This document shows, piece after piece, positions 47,077 to 55,025 of a DNA stretch of 64,000 nt; position 1 is the stretch's first letter, and each line of letters opens with the position of its first letter. Position numbers and translations under genes: made by a program. A model generated the notes under the pieces. That model was not told the origin of the DNA. It saw nothing but the letters and a program-made list of their open reading frames with translations, and made no database searches. This stretch comes from Carboxylicivirga caseinilyticus (GTDB taxonomy: Bacteria; Bacteroidota; Bacteroidia; Bacteroidales; Marinilabiliaceae): contig JAFMVE010000014.1 in the NCBI GenBank assembly GCA_025499705.1, positions 1 through 64,000 of the forward strand, read 5' to 3'.

Positions 47077-47967
47077 ATGAAACTGACAATAACCAATTAC
47101 AAGGAAGCCACAAAGAATATTGATTTCAAGAAACTGCCCGAAGCCGCTCAGGAAGCGCACAAGGAGTTCAGCTCCTTTGCCGAGTTCTACAACGATGACA
47201 AGGACATCAAGGAGATGCTGGATAACCACTTCCGCATTGTGGAACCCTTTCTGAAAGATGCACCCAAGAAGGCTTCGGACAAGAAGAAATCCACGGCTTC
47301 CAAAAAGTCGCCAAAGAAAGCCTCTCAAAAGTCTGAAAGCAAGAAGACGGCTTCCAAGTCACGCCAGAAAAAGACTGCAACCCGGAAAGCGACAGCCCGG
47401 AAGAAGGCCGCACCCAAACAAATCAAGCGCAAGCCTAATGAGGTAGCGTTAATGCCTTTGGAGATAAAAATCATCAAACGCTATCTGTCCATGCACGGGC
47501 AAAAGGTCTCCGAACGGCAGGTGTCGCTTCTTTACAAGGTCATCCAGAAGGCGGCCACCGAAAAGACCATTCGCAAAACCAGCAAGTATGCCGATGAAAT
47601 CAGCAAGATTGGAAACGACCTTGCCAGCACTTACAAACAGATGGGTTCGTCCTGCACCTTTGAGATTCCGGATGCTTTGCACAGCAAGCTGAAAAACATT
47701 GTGGACAGCTACGGTGTCAGTCCGGCCATTGCCCTTATCAAGCGGTTCATCAACCTGTATGGCAACATCACCATCCAAAAGGCGCAACGCCTGTTGGCCA
47801 GCATCAAGAATGCCAAGAAAAGCGGTAAGGTCAGCTCCGGAGACAATGCCTATGAACGGGTCAACCAAGTGCAGAAACATCTGGAGGACTACCTTGACAG
47901 CGACAAACTGTTGGTGACCAATATCCAACTAAACGGCCTGAAAGGAGTTGCCGGAGTGGGAAAGTAA
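47077..47967 (+). CDS. Lys-rich DNA-binding-like protein; 0-frame product of a frameshift pair
   Basis: 296 residues. A short N-terminal domain and a histone-H1-like Lys/Ala/Ser-rich tract (about 66-125, many KKA and KKS pairs) likely bind DNA. A helical domain follows (about 130-290; LEIKIIKRYLSMHGQKVS). The reading frame ends GVAGVGK-stop, exactly at a G GGA AAG slippery site, with a stem-loop just downstream. I infer that part of the ribosomes shift into the -1 frame and extend it with the ATPase domain at 47964-48608. Confidence 0.75.
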   Translation: MKLTITNYKEATKNIDFKKLPEAAQEAHKEFSSFAEFYNDDKDIKEMLDNHFRIVEPFLKDAPKKASDKKKSTASKKSPKKASQKSESKKTASKSRQKKTATRKATARKKAAPKQIKRKPNEVALMPLEIKIIKRYLSMHGQKVSERQVSLLYKVIQKAATEKTIRKTSKYADEISKIGNDLASTYKQMGSSCTFEIPDALHSKLKNIVDSYGVSPAIALIKRFINLYGNITIQKAQRLLASIKNAKKSGKVSSGDNAYERVNQVQKHLEDYLDSDKLLVTNIQLNGLKGVAGVGK

Positions 47968-48002
47968 AAGCCACTTCTACCAAGCCCTTGCGTAGGGGTG
48001 GC
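47958..48002 (+). promoter_or_regulatory. Candidate programmed -1 ribosomal frameshift signal
   Basis: The slippery heptamer GGGAAAG (47958-47964) is in the correct phase (G GGA AAG) and is followed at once by the 0-frame stop TAA (47965-47967). After a 5-base spacer, an 11-bp stem with two G-U pairs forms between GCCACTTCTAC (47970-47980) and GTAGGGGTGGC (47992-48002), with an 11-base loop. The -1 frame continues through the whole ATPase gene, which lacks a good start codon. Confidence 0.75.
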
Positions 48003-48608
48003 AATGATTTACAGGGGTTAACAGGAACCACAAGTCATGTGGTTTCTCCGGGACAGGTGGTATCGGCTGACCAATTGGCGAAAATGAAGTTCTCCACCTT
48101 CGCCATTGGTGGAAAGTTCGGCAAGCTGTTGGGCAAACCATACAAGCCTTTTTACCTGATGATTTACGGCAACCGCTTTAACGGGAAAAGCTCCGTGGCC
48201 ATGCTCTTGGCCGATGAGCTGGTCAAAGGCGGGTTGAATGCTTTGTATGTCTCCAACGAGGAAGGTGTGAAAGGCTCACTTCAGGAAAAGTTGTTGCGCT
48301 TAAAAATCGGCAGTCCCATTCATTTTGTGGAGGACTACAACCCCAAGCAGTTCCGGGGTTATGATGCCGTGTTTCTCGACAGTACCCAGACCGTAGGCAT
48401 GAAGCCCGATGAGTTCAAAGCACTCAAAAAGCAGTACCCGGATACGTCCTTCATATTGGTGTTCAAAGCGAACCGGGACGGCAGCTCCAAGGGTGGCAGC
48501 GATTGGGAACATGATGTGGATGCCATCATGCACATCGAGAACCAGAGTGCCACGATGGAAAAGAACCGCTTTCCGGGCGGCAGTACCGAAACCATTAAAA
48601 TGTTTTAG
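47964..48608 (+). CDS. RecA/RadA-like ATPase, probably the -1 frameshift extension of the preceding gene
   Basis: 214 codons in the -1 frame after the slippery site. P-loop YGNRFNGKSSVAMLL, Walker B-like DAVFLDSTQTVGM, then FKANRDGSSKGG and KNRFPGG, which resemble RadA/RecA-core signatures (the DS-Q-T box and a final KNRF). The only in-frame candidates for independent initiation are TTG 47988, GTG 48039 and ATG 48084, the last close to the domain start. A 510-residue fusion with the Lys-rich DNA-binding part is the more economical reading. Possible roles: DNA translocation into particles, or recombination. Confidence 0.7.
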   Translation, partial: VKATSTKPLRRGGNDLQGLTGTTSHVVSPGQVVSADQLAKMKFSTFAIGGKFGKLLGKPYKPFYLMIYGNRFNGKSSVAMLLADELVKGGLNALYVSNEEGVKGSLQEKLLRLKIGSPIHFVEDYNPKQFRGYDAVFLDSTQTVGMKPDEFKALKKQYPDTSFILVFKANRDGSSKGGSDWEHDVDAIMHIENQSATMEKNRFPGGSTETIKMF

Positions 48609-48610
48609 TC

Positions 48611-48943
48611 ATGGAGGAAGTAGCCGTCAAACTGTTTTGGGTGACCGTGGGAACCACCGGGTCGTTGGTGGTGGGTGTTGTCTCCTTTCTTATACGGAAT
48701 GCCATTTCAAAGAATGCCACCAAGGAAAATGTGAATGCCAAGACCGATTTACTGGAGAAGGACATTTCGCACCTGACCAAAGAGATGGATGCTTGTGAGA
48801 CCAAGTTTGCCATCCTGCACAAACGCATATCCGATTTACGGGACAGCTCCAAGGAGATTTACGTCAGCAAGGAGCTGTTCCACCAAACCATTAAGCAGCT
48901 CAATGAGAAGCTGGATACCATCTTAAAATTCGTAGAGAAATAA
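48611..48943 (+). CDS. Small membrane-anchored coiled-coil protein (lysis-associated)
   Basis: 110 residues. An N-terminal membrane helix (LFWVTVGTTGSLVVGVVSFL) is followed by a predicted coiled coil (about 40-108; LLEKDISHLTKEMDACETKF). The design resembles phage proteins next to holins, such as spanin-like or holin-accessory proteins. It starts 2 bases after the ATPase stop and overlaps the holin start by one base. Confidence 0.65.
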   Translation: MEEVAVKLFWVTVGTTGSLVVGVVSFLIRNAISKNATKENVNAKTDLLEKDISHLTKEMDACETKFAILHKRISDLRDSSKEIYVSKELFHQTIKQLNEKLDTILKFVEK

Positions 48944-49371
48944 TGAGACTATTTGGAAAACTAACCAATGCCGGGGTGACAGAAACCCTCAAAGAAGGCA
49001 CGAAACTCATTGATGAGATATTCACCACGCAGGAAGAAAAGCTTCAGGGAAAAATGGAGCTTTTCAAAATGGCGGTTGCCGACAGGGATTCTGCCAGAAG
49101 CATGTATGCACAGGATAGCTGGCTGCAAAAAGCATTTGCCATCTTCTTTCTTTTGTCATGGTGTGGCCTGACTTTTATAATGCTCAACTACTTTGTTTTT
49201 CGGAATATCAAGCTTGATGATTGGCAAATAGCTTTTGTGAGCAGTATCAATGGAGGTATTTCAACGAAGTTAAGCACCATCATCGACTTCCTTTTTGGAG
49301 GGGCAATTTCCGGAGTAAACCAAGTAAACCTTAAACCTAAACGTAAGAATGAACCTTCCAAATTTGAGTAG
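48943..49371 (+). CDS. Holin-like membrane protein
   Basis: 142 residues. An N-terminal amphipathic region (GVTETLKEGTKLIDEIF, then charged helix) is followed by two membrane helices (AIFFLLSWCGLTFIMLNYFV and IIDFLFGGAISGV with the preceding segment) and a basic C-terminal tail, like the 3TM-type holins of phages and gene-transfer agents. Located immediately before the lysozyme gene, the usual lysis arrangement. Its TAG stop lies in the loop of a perfect hairpin. Confidence 0.7.
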   Translation: MRLFGKLTNAGVTETLKEGTKLIDEIFTTQEEKLQGKMELFKMAVADRDSARSMYAQDSWLQKAFAIFFLLSWCGLTFIMLNYFVFRNIKLDDWQIAFVSSINGGISTKLSTIIDFLFGGAISGVNQVNLKPKRKNEPSKFE

Positions 49372-49386
49372 TCTCAAATTTGGAAG
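49355..49386 (+). terminator. Perfect 14-bp hairpin spanning the holin stop codon
   Basis: CTTCCAAATTTGAG (49355-49368) pairs perfectly with CTCAAATTTGGAAG (49373-49386) around the 4-base loop TAGT, which contains the holin stop codon. The T-run after it is weak (CTCTTTCT), so it may be an attenuator or mRNA-stability element between holin and lysozyme rather than a full terminator. Confidence 0.6.
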
Positions 49387-49412
49387 CTCTTTCTGACCAA
49401 TAAAAAATTAAC

Positions 49413-49979
49413 ATGAATCAGAAAAAAAAGACATTTGATGAATTGTTTGATACCGTAATCCGCCATGAAGGATATTATGCCAATGTAACCGGAGATAAAG
49501 GTGGCGAAACCTACATGGGTATCGCCCGAAATTTACACCCAGAATGGGAAGGTTGGGCTGTGATTGACGTTTACAAAACGGAAGTGGGGAAAATAAAGCA
49601 CAACGCCAAAATTGAAATTACCGGGTTAACCTTCTTGGTAAAGGAATTTTACAGACATACTTTTTACCATACATACCGTATTGAATCCATCAACAGCGGG
49701 GCTTTACAGGAAATCATTTTAGACTGGTGTGTCAACAGCGGTTATTGGGGAAGCACAGGCGTACAAAAAGTCCTGAACCGCTTTTTTGATTGTGACCTTA
49801 AAATGGATGGGATAATCGGAAACCAGACTATTGCTGCAATTAATTCCTCTGACCCGGAATCACTGTTTAATGCCATCAAAGCAGCTCGGATTCACTACTA
49901 TCACGTTATTGCCAGAAAAGACGAAAATGCAAAGTTTTTGGTGGGGTGGTTGAGAAGGGTGGAGACAATAAACTTTTGA
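49413..49979 (+). CDS. GH108-type phage lysozyme (N-acetylmuramidase)
   Basis: 188 residues. The N-terminal catalytic motif VIRHEGYYANVTGDKGGETY carries the Glu of the EGGY-type family. GIARNLHPEWEGW and the C-terminal domain (GVQKVLNRFF, then DGIIGNQTIAAINS) are peptidoglycan-binding-like features of GH108/PG_binding_3 endolysins. No signal peptide, consistent with release by the holin encoded 41 bases upstream. It is the last gene of the plus-strand virion and lysis module. Confidence 0.88.
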   Translation: MNQKKKTFDELFDTVIRHEGYYANVTGDKGGETYMGIARNLHPEWEGWAVIDVYKTEVGKIKHNAKIEITGLTFLVKEFYRHTFYHTYRIESINSGALQEIILDWCVNSGYWGSTGVQKVLNRFFDCDLKMDGIIGNQTIAAINSSDPESLFNAIKAARIHYYHVIARKDENAKFLVGWLRRVETINF

Positions 49980-50122
49980 AGGTTTTGAGCTAATAAATAT
50001 CTCCCGGTTTATTTAGTCAAACTTAAAGTGTTAATTAAAAATTTTGTCATATTTTAGTGGGAAATTTAGTTCATAATCACGAACTTAAAAGCAAATTACA
50101 ACATTAACAAAGGAGGTATGTC

Positions 50123-50254
50123 ATGGGAATTAAACCGGGTCCAAAAAGAACTGCGAAATCAACAGGAAAACCAGATAGACGTCAACGGGATAATAAGGAA
50201 ACTCCCGGCAATACACCATCACTAAAGCCACACAAGCATAAGAAAGGTGATTAG
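50123..50254 (+). CDS. 43-residue basic protein with a strong ribosome-binding site
   Basis: MGIKPGPKRTAKSTGKPDRR onward, very rich in Lys, Arg, Pro and Gly, probably disordered. A perfect AGGAGG (50111-50116) lies 6 bases before the ATG; such Shine-Dalgarno sequences are rare among the genes here. No family recognised. It stands between the lysozyme and the ABC-three-component genes and might be a small regulator or toxin-like peptide. Confidence 0.5.
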   Translation: MGIKPGPKRTAKSTGKPDRRQRDNKETPGNTPSLKPHKHKKGD

Positions 50255-50352
50255 AAGTTTAATGTGCATTGCGATAAATCTTGATATTGATAAATTGAAA
50301 AAATGAGATTGAATTATCCTTAATAAGGATTTTAAAGTTGTATTTTTATCGC

Positions 50353-51261
50353 ATGAATTCACAAGAAAAAGCTTTGGCTAGGATACTGTTTCAAAACAGA
50401 GTTTACAAATCAGATGGACAGGCATTTGAGGATCTGTTTACTGATGTAATGTCCTATGCTGTAAGTGATTTCCGAAAAATTAAAGCTTGGGGTAATATAG
50501 GAGACAGAAAAAATGATGGCTATATCGCAAGTAAAGCTATTTATTATCAAGTATTTGCCCCTGAAGATATAAGAAAAAGCTATACGCAAGCTGTGTCAAA
50601 AATAAACACAGACTTTAATGGATTGATACAGCAATGGAATCCAGTTAAGGAGTTTTATTTTGTTGTAAATGATAAATTTAATGGCGTAAATGCTGATTCA
50701 GAACAAGCATTAAAAAGTATTGAAACTAATTACTCACTTGATGCTTCTGGCTTTTTCACATCTACAAATTTAGAAAGTGCTCTTTTTCAATTAGAAGATG
50801 ACCAAATTCAAGCAATAATTGGATTTCTTCCAAATCCAGACTTGCTGCACCTTGATTATTCAATATTAAACGAGGTTGTTGGTTACATCATGCGAATGCC
50901 CTTAAAGCCGATACTTGGAATAATAAAATTTCCAGATTGGAATGAGAAGATTCAGTTTAATAATCTAACCGAGCATCCAGCATTTCTATTAAATCATGGT
51001 TCTCAGCAATTAGGCGCATTGAGTATTTATTTAAATCAAAACATAACCCTAGCTGAAGAACTTCAAAAGCAACTTTCAGGTGTATATGCTTCAATCAAGG
51101 CTGAATGGAAGGATTTTAATATATCTGGGGACAATATATTTTGGGAACTTATCAATAGATGTTCTCCAAAAGCAGAACAAGCTTACCAAAGTGCTGTAAT
51201 TACTATTATGGCTAAATATTTTGAGTCATGTGATATATTTGAAGAACCGATTAAAGAGTAG
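50353..51261 (+). CDS. ABC-three-component system effector-like protein
   Basis: 302 residues. The N terminus has a nuclease-like arrangement: AFEDLFTDVMSYA, then WGNIGDRKNDGY and KAIYYQVFAPED, an acidic/Gln pattern of Mrr-like PD-(D/E)XK domains that read GD-x-NDG and YQ-x-Y/F-AP. The rest is helical. With the small middle protein and the DUF2326 ATPase next door it forms an ABC-3C operon, predicted as a conflict or anti-phage system. ATG 50353 chosen over an upstream TTG. Nuclease activity is inferred. Confidence 0.7.
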   Translation: MNSQEKALARILFQNRVYKSDGQAFEDLFTDVMSYAVSDFRKIKAWGNIGDRKNDGYIASKAIYYQVFAPEDIRKSYTQAVSKINTDFNGLIQQWNPVKEFYFVVNDKFNGVNADSEQALKSIETNYSLDASGFFTSTNLESALFQLEDDQIQAIIGFLPNPDLLHLDYSILNEVVGYIMRMPLKPILGIIKFPDWNEKIQFNNLTEHPAFLLNHGSQQLGALSIYLNQNITLAEELQKQLSGVYASIKAEWKDFNISGDNIFWELINRCSPKAEQAYQSAVITIMAKYFESCDIFEEPIKE

Positions 51262-51264
51262 GAT

Positions 51265-51507
51265 ATGATAATGCCATCAAAACACTTAAATTTTTCTCAA
51301 TCACTATTGGGTTTTGGCAGTTATCTTCTATCAAAGCTAAAAACACCCAAGAGTGTTGATGACTTATGGTCAGAATATCAGAACGATTTAAAGAACGATT
51401 TATATTCAGCTCATCATGGCTTTGATAATTTAAATCTAACTCTTATTTTTTTATATAGCATTAATGCTATTCAAGAGGAAAATGGAATAATATCAAGATG
51501 CAATTAA
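51265..51507 (+). CDS. ABC-three-component system middle component
   Basis: 80 residues, helical and partly hydrophobic (FSQSLLGFGSYLLSKL; LTLIFLYSINAIQ). It starts 3 bases after the effector-like gene and overlaps the ATPase gene by 10 bases. Size and position match the short middle-component families of ABC-3C systems, which bridge ATPase and effector. Confidence 0.7.
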   Translation: MIMPSKHLNFSQSLLGFGSYLLSKLKTPKSVDDLWSEYQNDLKNDLYSAHHGFDNLNLTLIFLYSINAIQEENGIISRCN

Positions 51508-53234
51508 TATCGTTAACAGCCAATAGAGACTCATTTAAACCTGTTGTTTTTAATAGTGCAACCGGGATAAACATTATTGTCGCTAAGCAAAAGAATCCTG
51601 AAAAATCTGATAAAGGGGATACTACAAATGGAGTTGGCAAGTCCTTACTTATTGCCATAATACACTTTTGTCTTGGGTCATCTTCTAAAAAAGCATTTAA
51701 AGATTCGCTATCTGGGTGGGAATTTACCCTAAAATTCAGAATTAAGAATTTAGAATATACATCAATTCGTAGCACTGATAAACAGAGTAAGATTAGACTT
51801 AACGGAGAGGAAATAACCACACGAGAATTTAACGGGAAGTTAAAAAAACTTGTTTTCGAAATTCCTGATGATATTGGTGAATTATCTTTTCGCTCCTTGA
51901 TTCCTTTTTTTATTCGACCGACAAAAGCATCTTATAATGATGAAAGAAACCCAAAAGCGGTAAATAAGCCGTTTCAGGTTCAAATGATAAATGCCTATCT
52001 TCTAGGCTTAGATGTTCTTCTTGCTCAAGAAAAATATCATTTAAAATTAGAAAAGGATAGAATAAAAGATTTAGTAAAAAATCTTAAAAATGACAACTAT
52101 TTAAAGGACTTCTTTACAGGCAAGAAGGATGTCTCTTTGAGCAAACAAGAATTATCTGATAAAATTGACCAACTGGAATACAATCTTAAGAATTTTAACG
52201 TTGCAGAAGATTATTACGACATAAAACAACAAGCAGACCAGTTAAAACAAGACATAGAAAGGCTTCATCAGCAATTGGAGTTAATCAAAATTCAAATTTC
52301 AAATATTGATGAAAGTCGAAAAATATCTCCAGATATTGAAAGAAACAAAATAGAACAGGTATATAAAGAAGCCTCTGTATTACTGCAAGACCAAGCCATA
52401 AAACAATTAGCAGAGCTTGAAAAATTCTATGAGCATCTTTCTCGAAATAGAGAAAAAAGGTTGTTAGACCAAAAAAATGAACTGCTACGCAAAGCTAAAT
52501 TATTTGAAATTACGAAGCATAGCAAAAGTGCTGAGTTGGACGGAAAACTGAAATACTTAGATGCCCATCAAGCACTTGACATGTTTACTAAGCTTTCTAA
52601 TAATTTATCTGACTTAAAGAGTAAAAAAGAAAATTTGGAGCAATATGAGGAATTACTAGAAAGCTATTCGGAAGAAAGCCGTAAAATAAGCAAATTGCAG
52701 TTGGATGAATCAGAAAAAACAGCTATTTACTTAAAAGATGCAAGTGAAGTAATTGCTCGAACAAACGATTTTTTTAGAACTCTTGTTAAAAGGTTTTATC
52801 CCAAAGCAGCAGCAGGTATCACAATCCATAATAATGAAGGAGAAAATCAAATACGCTTTGACATTGATGCTAAAATAGAGTTTGATAAATCTGATGGTAT
52901 AAGTAATGTAAAAACATTCTGTTACGACATGACCCTTTTATTAAAAGGATATGGTCACAATGTTGATTTTATTTTCCATGATAGCCGATTACTTGAAGGA
53001 ATAGATCCAAGACAGAAATTTGATCTAATAACGATACTAAAAGAATATATAGAAGGAAGCAGTAAGCAATACATTATAACAGTTAATTACAATCAATTAG
53101 AAGAAATTAAACCATTATTTCAATCAGAGGATGATTATTATAAGTTTGTAAAGGAAAACACTATTCTTGAACTAAAAGACAGTAGTGCTTCGGATAAACT
53201 TTTGGGTATTCAGGTTGATATGGATTACGAATAA
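51498..53234 (+). CDS. DUF2326 SMC-like ATPase of the ABC-three-component system
   Basis: 578 residues. P-loop NGVGKSLLIAIIHFCLG (about 48-64), preceded by INIIVAKQKNPEKSDKGD. A long coiled coil occupies about 180-440. A C-terminal ATPase half has FIFHDSRLLEGIDPRQ (about 493-508), matching the DUF2326 family. Rad50/SMC-like geometry suggests DNA-end or phage-structure sensing that activates the partner. Last gene before the right end of the element. Confidence 0.88.
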   Translation: MQLISLTANRDSFKPVVFNSATGINIIVAKQKNPEKSDKGDTTNGVGKSLLIAIIHFCLGSSSKKAFKDSLSGWEFTLKFRIKNLEYTSIRSTDKQSKIRLNGEEITTREFNGKLKKLVFEIPDDIGELSFRSLIPFFIRPTKASYNDERNPKAVNKPFQVQMINAYLLGLDVLLAQEKYHLKLEKDRIKDLVKNLKNDNYLKDFFTGKKDVSLSKQELSDKIDQLEYNLKNFNVAEDYYDIKQQADQLKQDIERLHQQLELIKIQISNIDESRKISPDIERNKIEQVYKEASVLLQDQAIKQLAELEKFYEHLSRNREKRLLDQKNELLRKAKLFEITKHSKSAELDGKLKYLDAHQALDMFTKLSNNLSDLKSKKENLEQYEELLESYSEESRKISKLQLDESEKTAIYLKDASEVIARTNDFFRTLVKRFYPKAAAGITIHNNEGENQIRFDIDAKIEFDKSDGISNVKTFCYDMTLLLKGYGHNVDFIFHDSRLLEGIDPRQKFDLITILKEYIEGSSKQYIITVNYNQLEEIKPLFQSEDDYYKFVKENTILELKDSSASDKLLGIQVDMDYE

Positions 53235-53446
53235 TTCCTTCACTTCATCTTAATTCAGCAAGTTTCATATCGATATCTTGTCAAAATAAATGGTAAAATC
53301 AAAAAGTTATCAACACCTATACTTTTATTTTTTACCAGAAAAAAAAGGGCAAAATGTATGTCCACCCCATTTGAGAATGGGTATTAAAACCCACTGCAAA
53401 TATCTGTATTGCAACTGATTAAAAAAACGCTTTTATAGACTGTCAT
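53235..53446. other. Gene-free right end of the inserted element
   Basis: About 210 AT-rich bases between the DUF2326 gene and the attC arm; no gene or strong hairpin seen. The sequence immediately left of 53447 reads GTCAT where other attC sites have a conserved AAC, marking a junction. Confidence 0.5.
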
Positions 53447-53569
53447 GGTTTGCGGTATGACCAGTAAGGGATTGCGGGCGATTTCCTATCAAGATACATG
53501 AAAAGATAGAGCGGGCTACAAACCTCCGCATACCACTGAAACTCTTATTGGCTATACCGCGTGTTGTGG
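53447..53569 (-). repeat. attC-like site missing its outer AAC end (attR candidate)
   Basis: GGTTTGCGGTATGACCAGTAAG (first arm, from 53447) pairs with the complement of CTTATTGGCTATACCGC (53544-53560); the site ends GTTGTGG (53563-53569). The expected AAC before GG is replaced by CAT. The missing end matches the left flank at 4195-4205. Confidence 0.6.
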
Positions 53570-53578
53570 GTATGTGCT

Positions 53579-54832
53579 TTAATCGTTGACTTCATCAGAT
53601 TTATTAACAACCTCTAGTATTTCATTTTCCTCTAAAGTTTCTAGAGCATCCGCTTCAATATTTTCAACTTCAAGTTCTATTTGCAGATCTTGACTTATTG
53701 GCTCAGGCAAAATATCAGCATAGATTTTGACTTGAAAATTAATTTTCCCAGAGATTTCTGCACCAATCAACATTGTTTGCTTCGGTACAACTTCTCTTTT
53801 AGGCTGTAGAGCTCTTATCTCAACACTACTTATCCATCTACCATCATTATCCTTTATCTGTAGACTTTCACCTTCTATTAAATCACCTAAGGAAAAACCA
53901 ATCCCCATTGGATCTCCTGTTTTAGATGGCTTTTTAATCGAAAAGCGAGTATTACTTTTAATATTTAGTTCTTTAATATCTGATGTTATAATTATGTCCA
54001 AGAAAATATCTCGAGCACCAATTATACTATTATTCTTTAACCAAAAATTAATAGGAACATACATTGAAGAGTTTACTAAATACTCAAGATATTCACGATA
54101 ATAGTCAGTATTCTGCCTGTCAAAAAGGTATCCTTTACTTTTCTTATTGTCTTCTTTAATAGCTAACTTAAAATCAGGCACTTTATCTAAATTTTTTAGT
54201 TCAATAAATTTAGATTTCAGTTTAATTGATTGTCCTAAAGTTTTTTCGTTCTTTTTATCAAAAAACTCTAAGGATATATTTGAAGTCGAATTATTTTGGT
54301 CTCCATTATTTGAATTTAATGTTGCAATTAAATTTCTCAACTGTATTTCAATTTGCTTAGCTAGTTTATCTCGAAATTCAATTTGGCTATTATAATTTTC
54401 TACAAGTGCTTTTGGGAAAGTTTTTTCTTTAAAATCTCTCAGCTTTTTCAACTGATCCAAATCTAACGAGTTTGGATCCTTTTTGACTTGTGAAAAATAT
54501 AGCATTACAGGCTTCCCTTGATTTGCAATTCTTTCAATTTCCTCCAATGTTCCGCTATCTGCAACACCTGTTGGGCTACCAATTCGCGTCCAAAAAACAC
54601 CGATCAACAAATCTGAATGGTCTACAACCTGTCTATTAATTACTTCTTGAGGTCTTTTTCCATATTCTGGTGCTGAATGAGTCTCCCATCTTAATGGTAA
54701 TAACACGATCTGTCTTTCATGAGAATTTAAGTCATTCCATTCTTGAATGGTTTTTACTGCAATTTCTCTTTCTTCTTCTACATCTGAAGGAGATGCTATA
54801 AGTATCCTAAATACCTTTGCTTCGTATGCCAT
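53579..54832 (-). CDS. DUF4062 (TIR-like fold) cassette protein
   Basis: 417 residues. The N-terminal DUF4062 domain has RILIASPSDVEEEREIAVKT (about 8-27), HSDLLIGVFWTRIGSPTG (about 90-107) and SGTLEEIERIANQGKPVMLY, matching a TIR-related family often found in defence and signalling proteins. A linker and a beta-rich C-terminal region (about 210-400) may be the sensor. Sole gene of its cassette, stop 7 bases from the left border. NAD-processing or nucleotide-signalling activity is possible but unproven. Confidence 0.75.
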   Translation of the reverse strand: MAYEAKVFRILIASPSDVEEEREIAVKTIQEWNDLNSHERQIVLLPLRWETHSAPEYGKRPQEVINRQVVDHSDLLIGVFWTRIGSPTGVADSGTLEEIERIANQGKPVMLYFSQVKKDPNSLDLDQLKKLRDFKEKTFPKALVENYNSQIEFRDKLAKQIEIQLRNLIATLNSNNGDQNNSTSNISLEFFDKKNEKTLGQSIKLKSKFIELKNLDKVPDFKLAIKEDNKKSKGYLFDRQNTDYYREYLEYLVNSSMYVPINFWLKNNSIIGARDIFLDIIITSDIKELNIKSNTRFSIKKPSKTGDPMGIGFSLGDLIEGESLQIKDNDGRWISSVEIRALQPKREVVPKQTMLIGAEISGKINFQVKIYADILPEPISQDLQIELEVENIEADALETLEENEILEVVNKSDEVND

Positions 54833-54886
54833 GTATTAATATTTTATCATTCTTGTTTAATTATATTGAACCTTTGTTTGCATTAC

Positions 54887-55016
54887 CCACAACGTTTGCT
54901 GGATGAAGTCGTGGCGACTGGTCGTGGTGTCGTGTCACCCGTTAGGGGGACTAAGACGCTAGACAAAGGCGTCAGGACGAGCAAACCCAGCCATGCTTTA
55001 TTCCAGCGTGTTACCT
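54887..55016 (-). repeat. attC-like site
   Basis: A 130-bp site from CCACAAC to GTTACCT. Outer arms TTTGCTGGATGAAGTCG and ATGCTTTATTCCAGCG pair imperfectly. The inner part (GTCGTGTCACCCGTTAGG onward) is nearly identical to that of the site at 58796. Confidence 0.65.
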
Positions 55017-55025
55017 GCTGTTTTT

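Larger units (their letters stand above)
4206..53446. mobile_element. Integrated prophage-like element (about 49 kb) inside an attC arm
   Basis: The copies GGTTGGCGGTAT (4206-4217) and GGTTTGCGGTAT (53447-53458), 11 of 12 bases identical, flank a block with its own integrase at the left end. Joining the left flank (ending CTAAC) to the right copy restores a complete attC-like palindrome, which is what precise integration predicts. Contents: integration and replication genes (4428-11384), iterons, cargo (11847-27910), a putative virion and lysis module (28348-49979) and an ABC-three-component system (50353-53234). The boundaries are inferred. The right end might instead be near 50000, with the ABC genes belonging to a truncated cassette. 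Confidence 0.55.

Noticed and set aside
28348-49979. Conjugative element (ICE) or ordinary tailed prophage
   Set aside because: No relaxase, VirB4/TraG or other Tra genes were seen for an ICE, and no terminase, portal, tail-tube or tape-measure gene for a tailed phage, while fibre, muramidase, holin and lysozyme genes are present.
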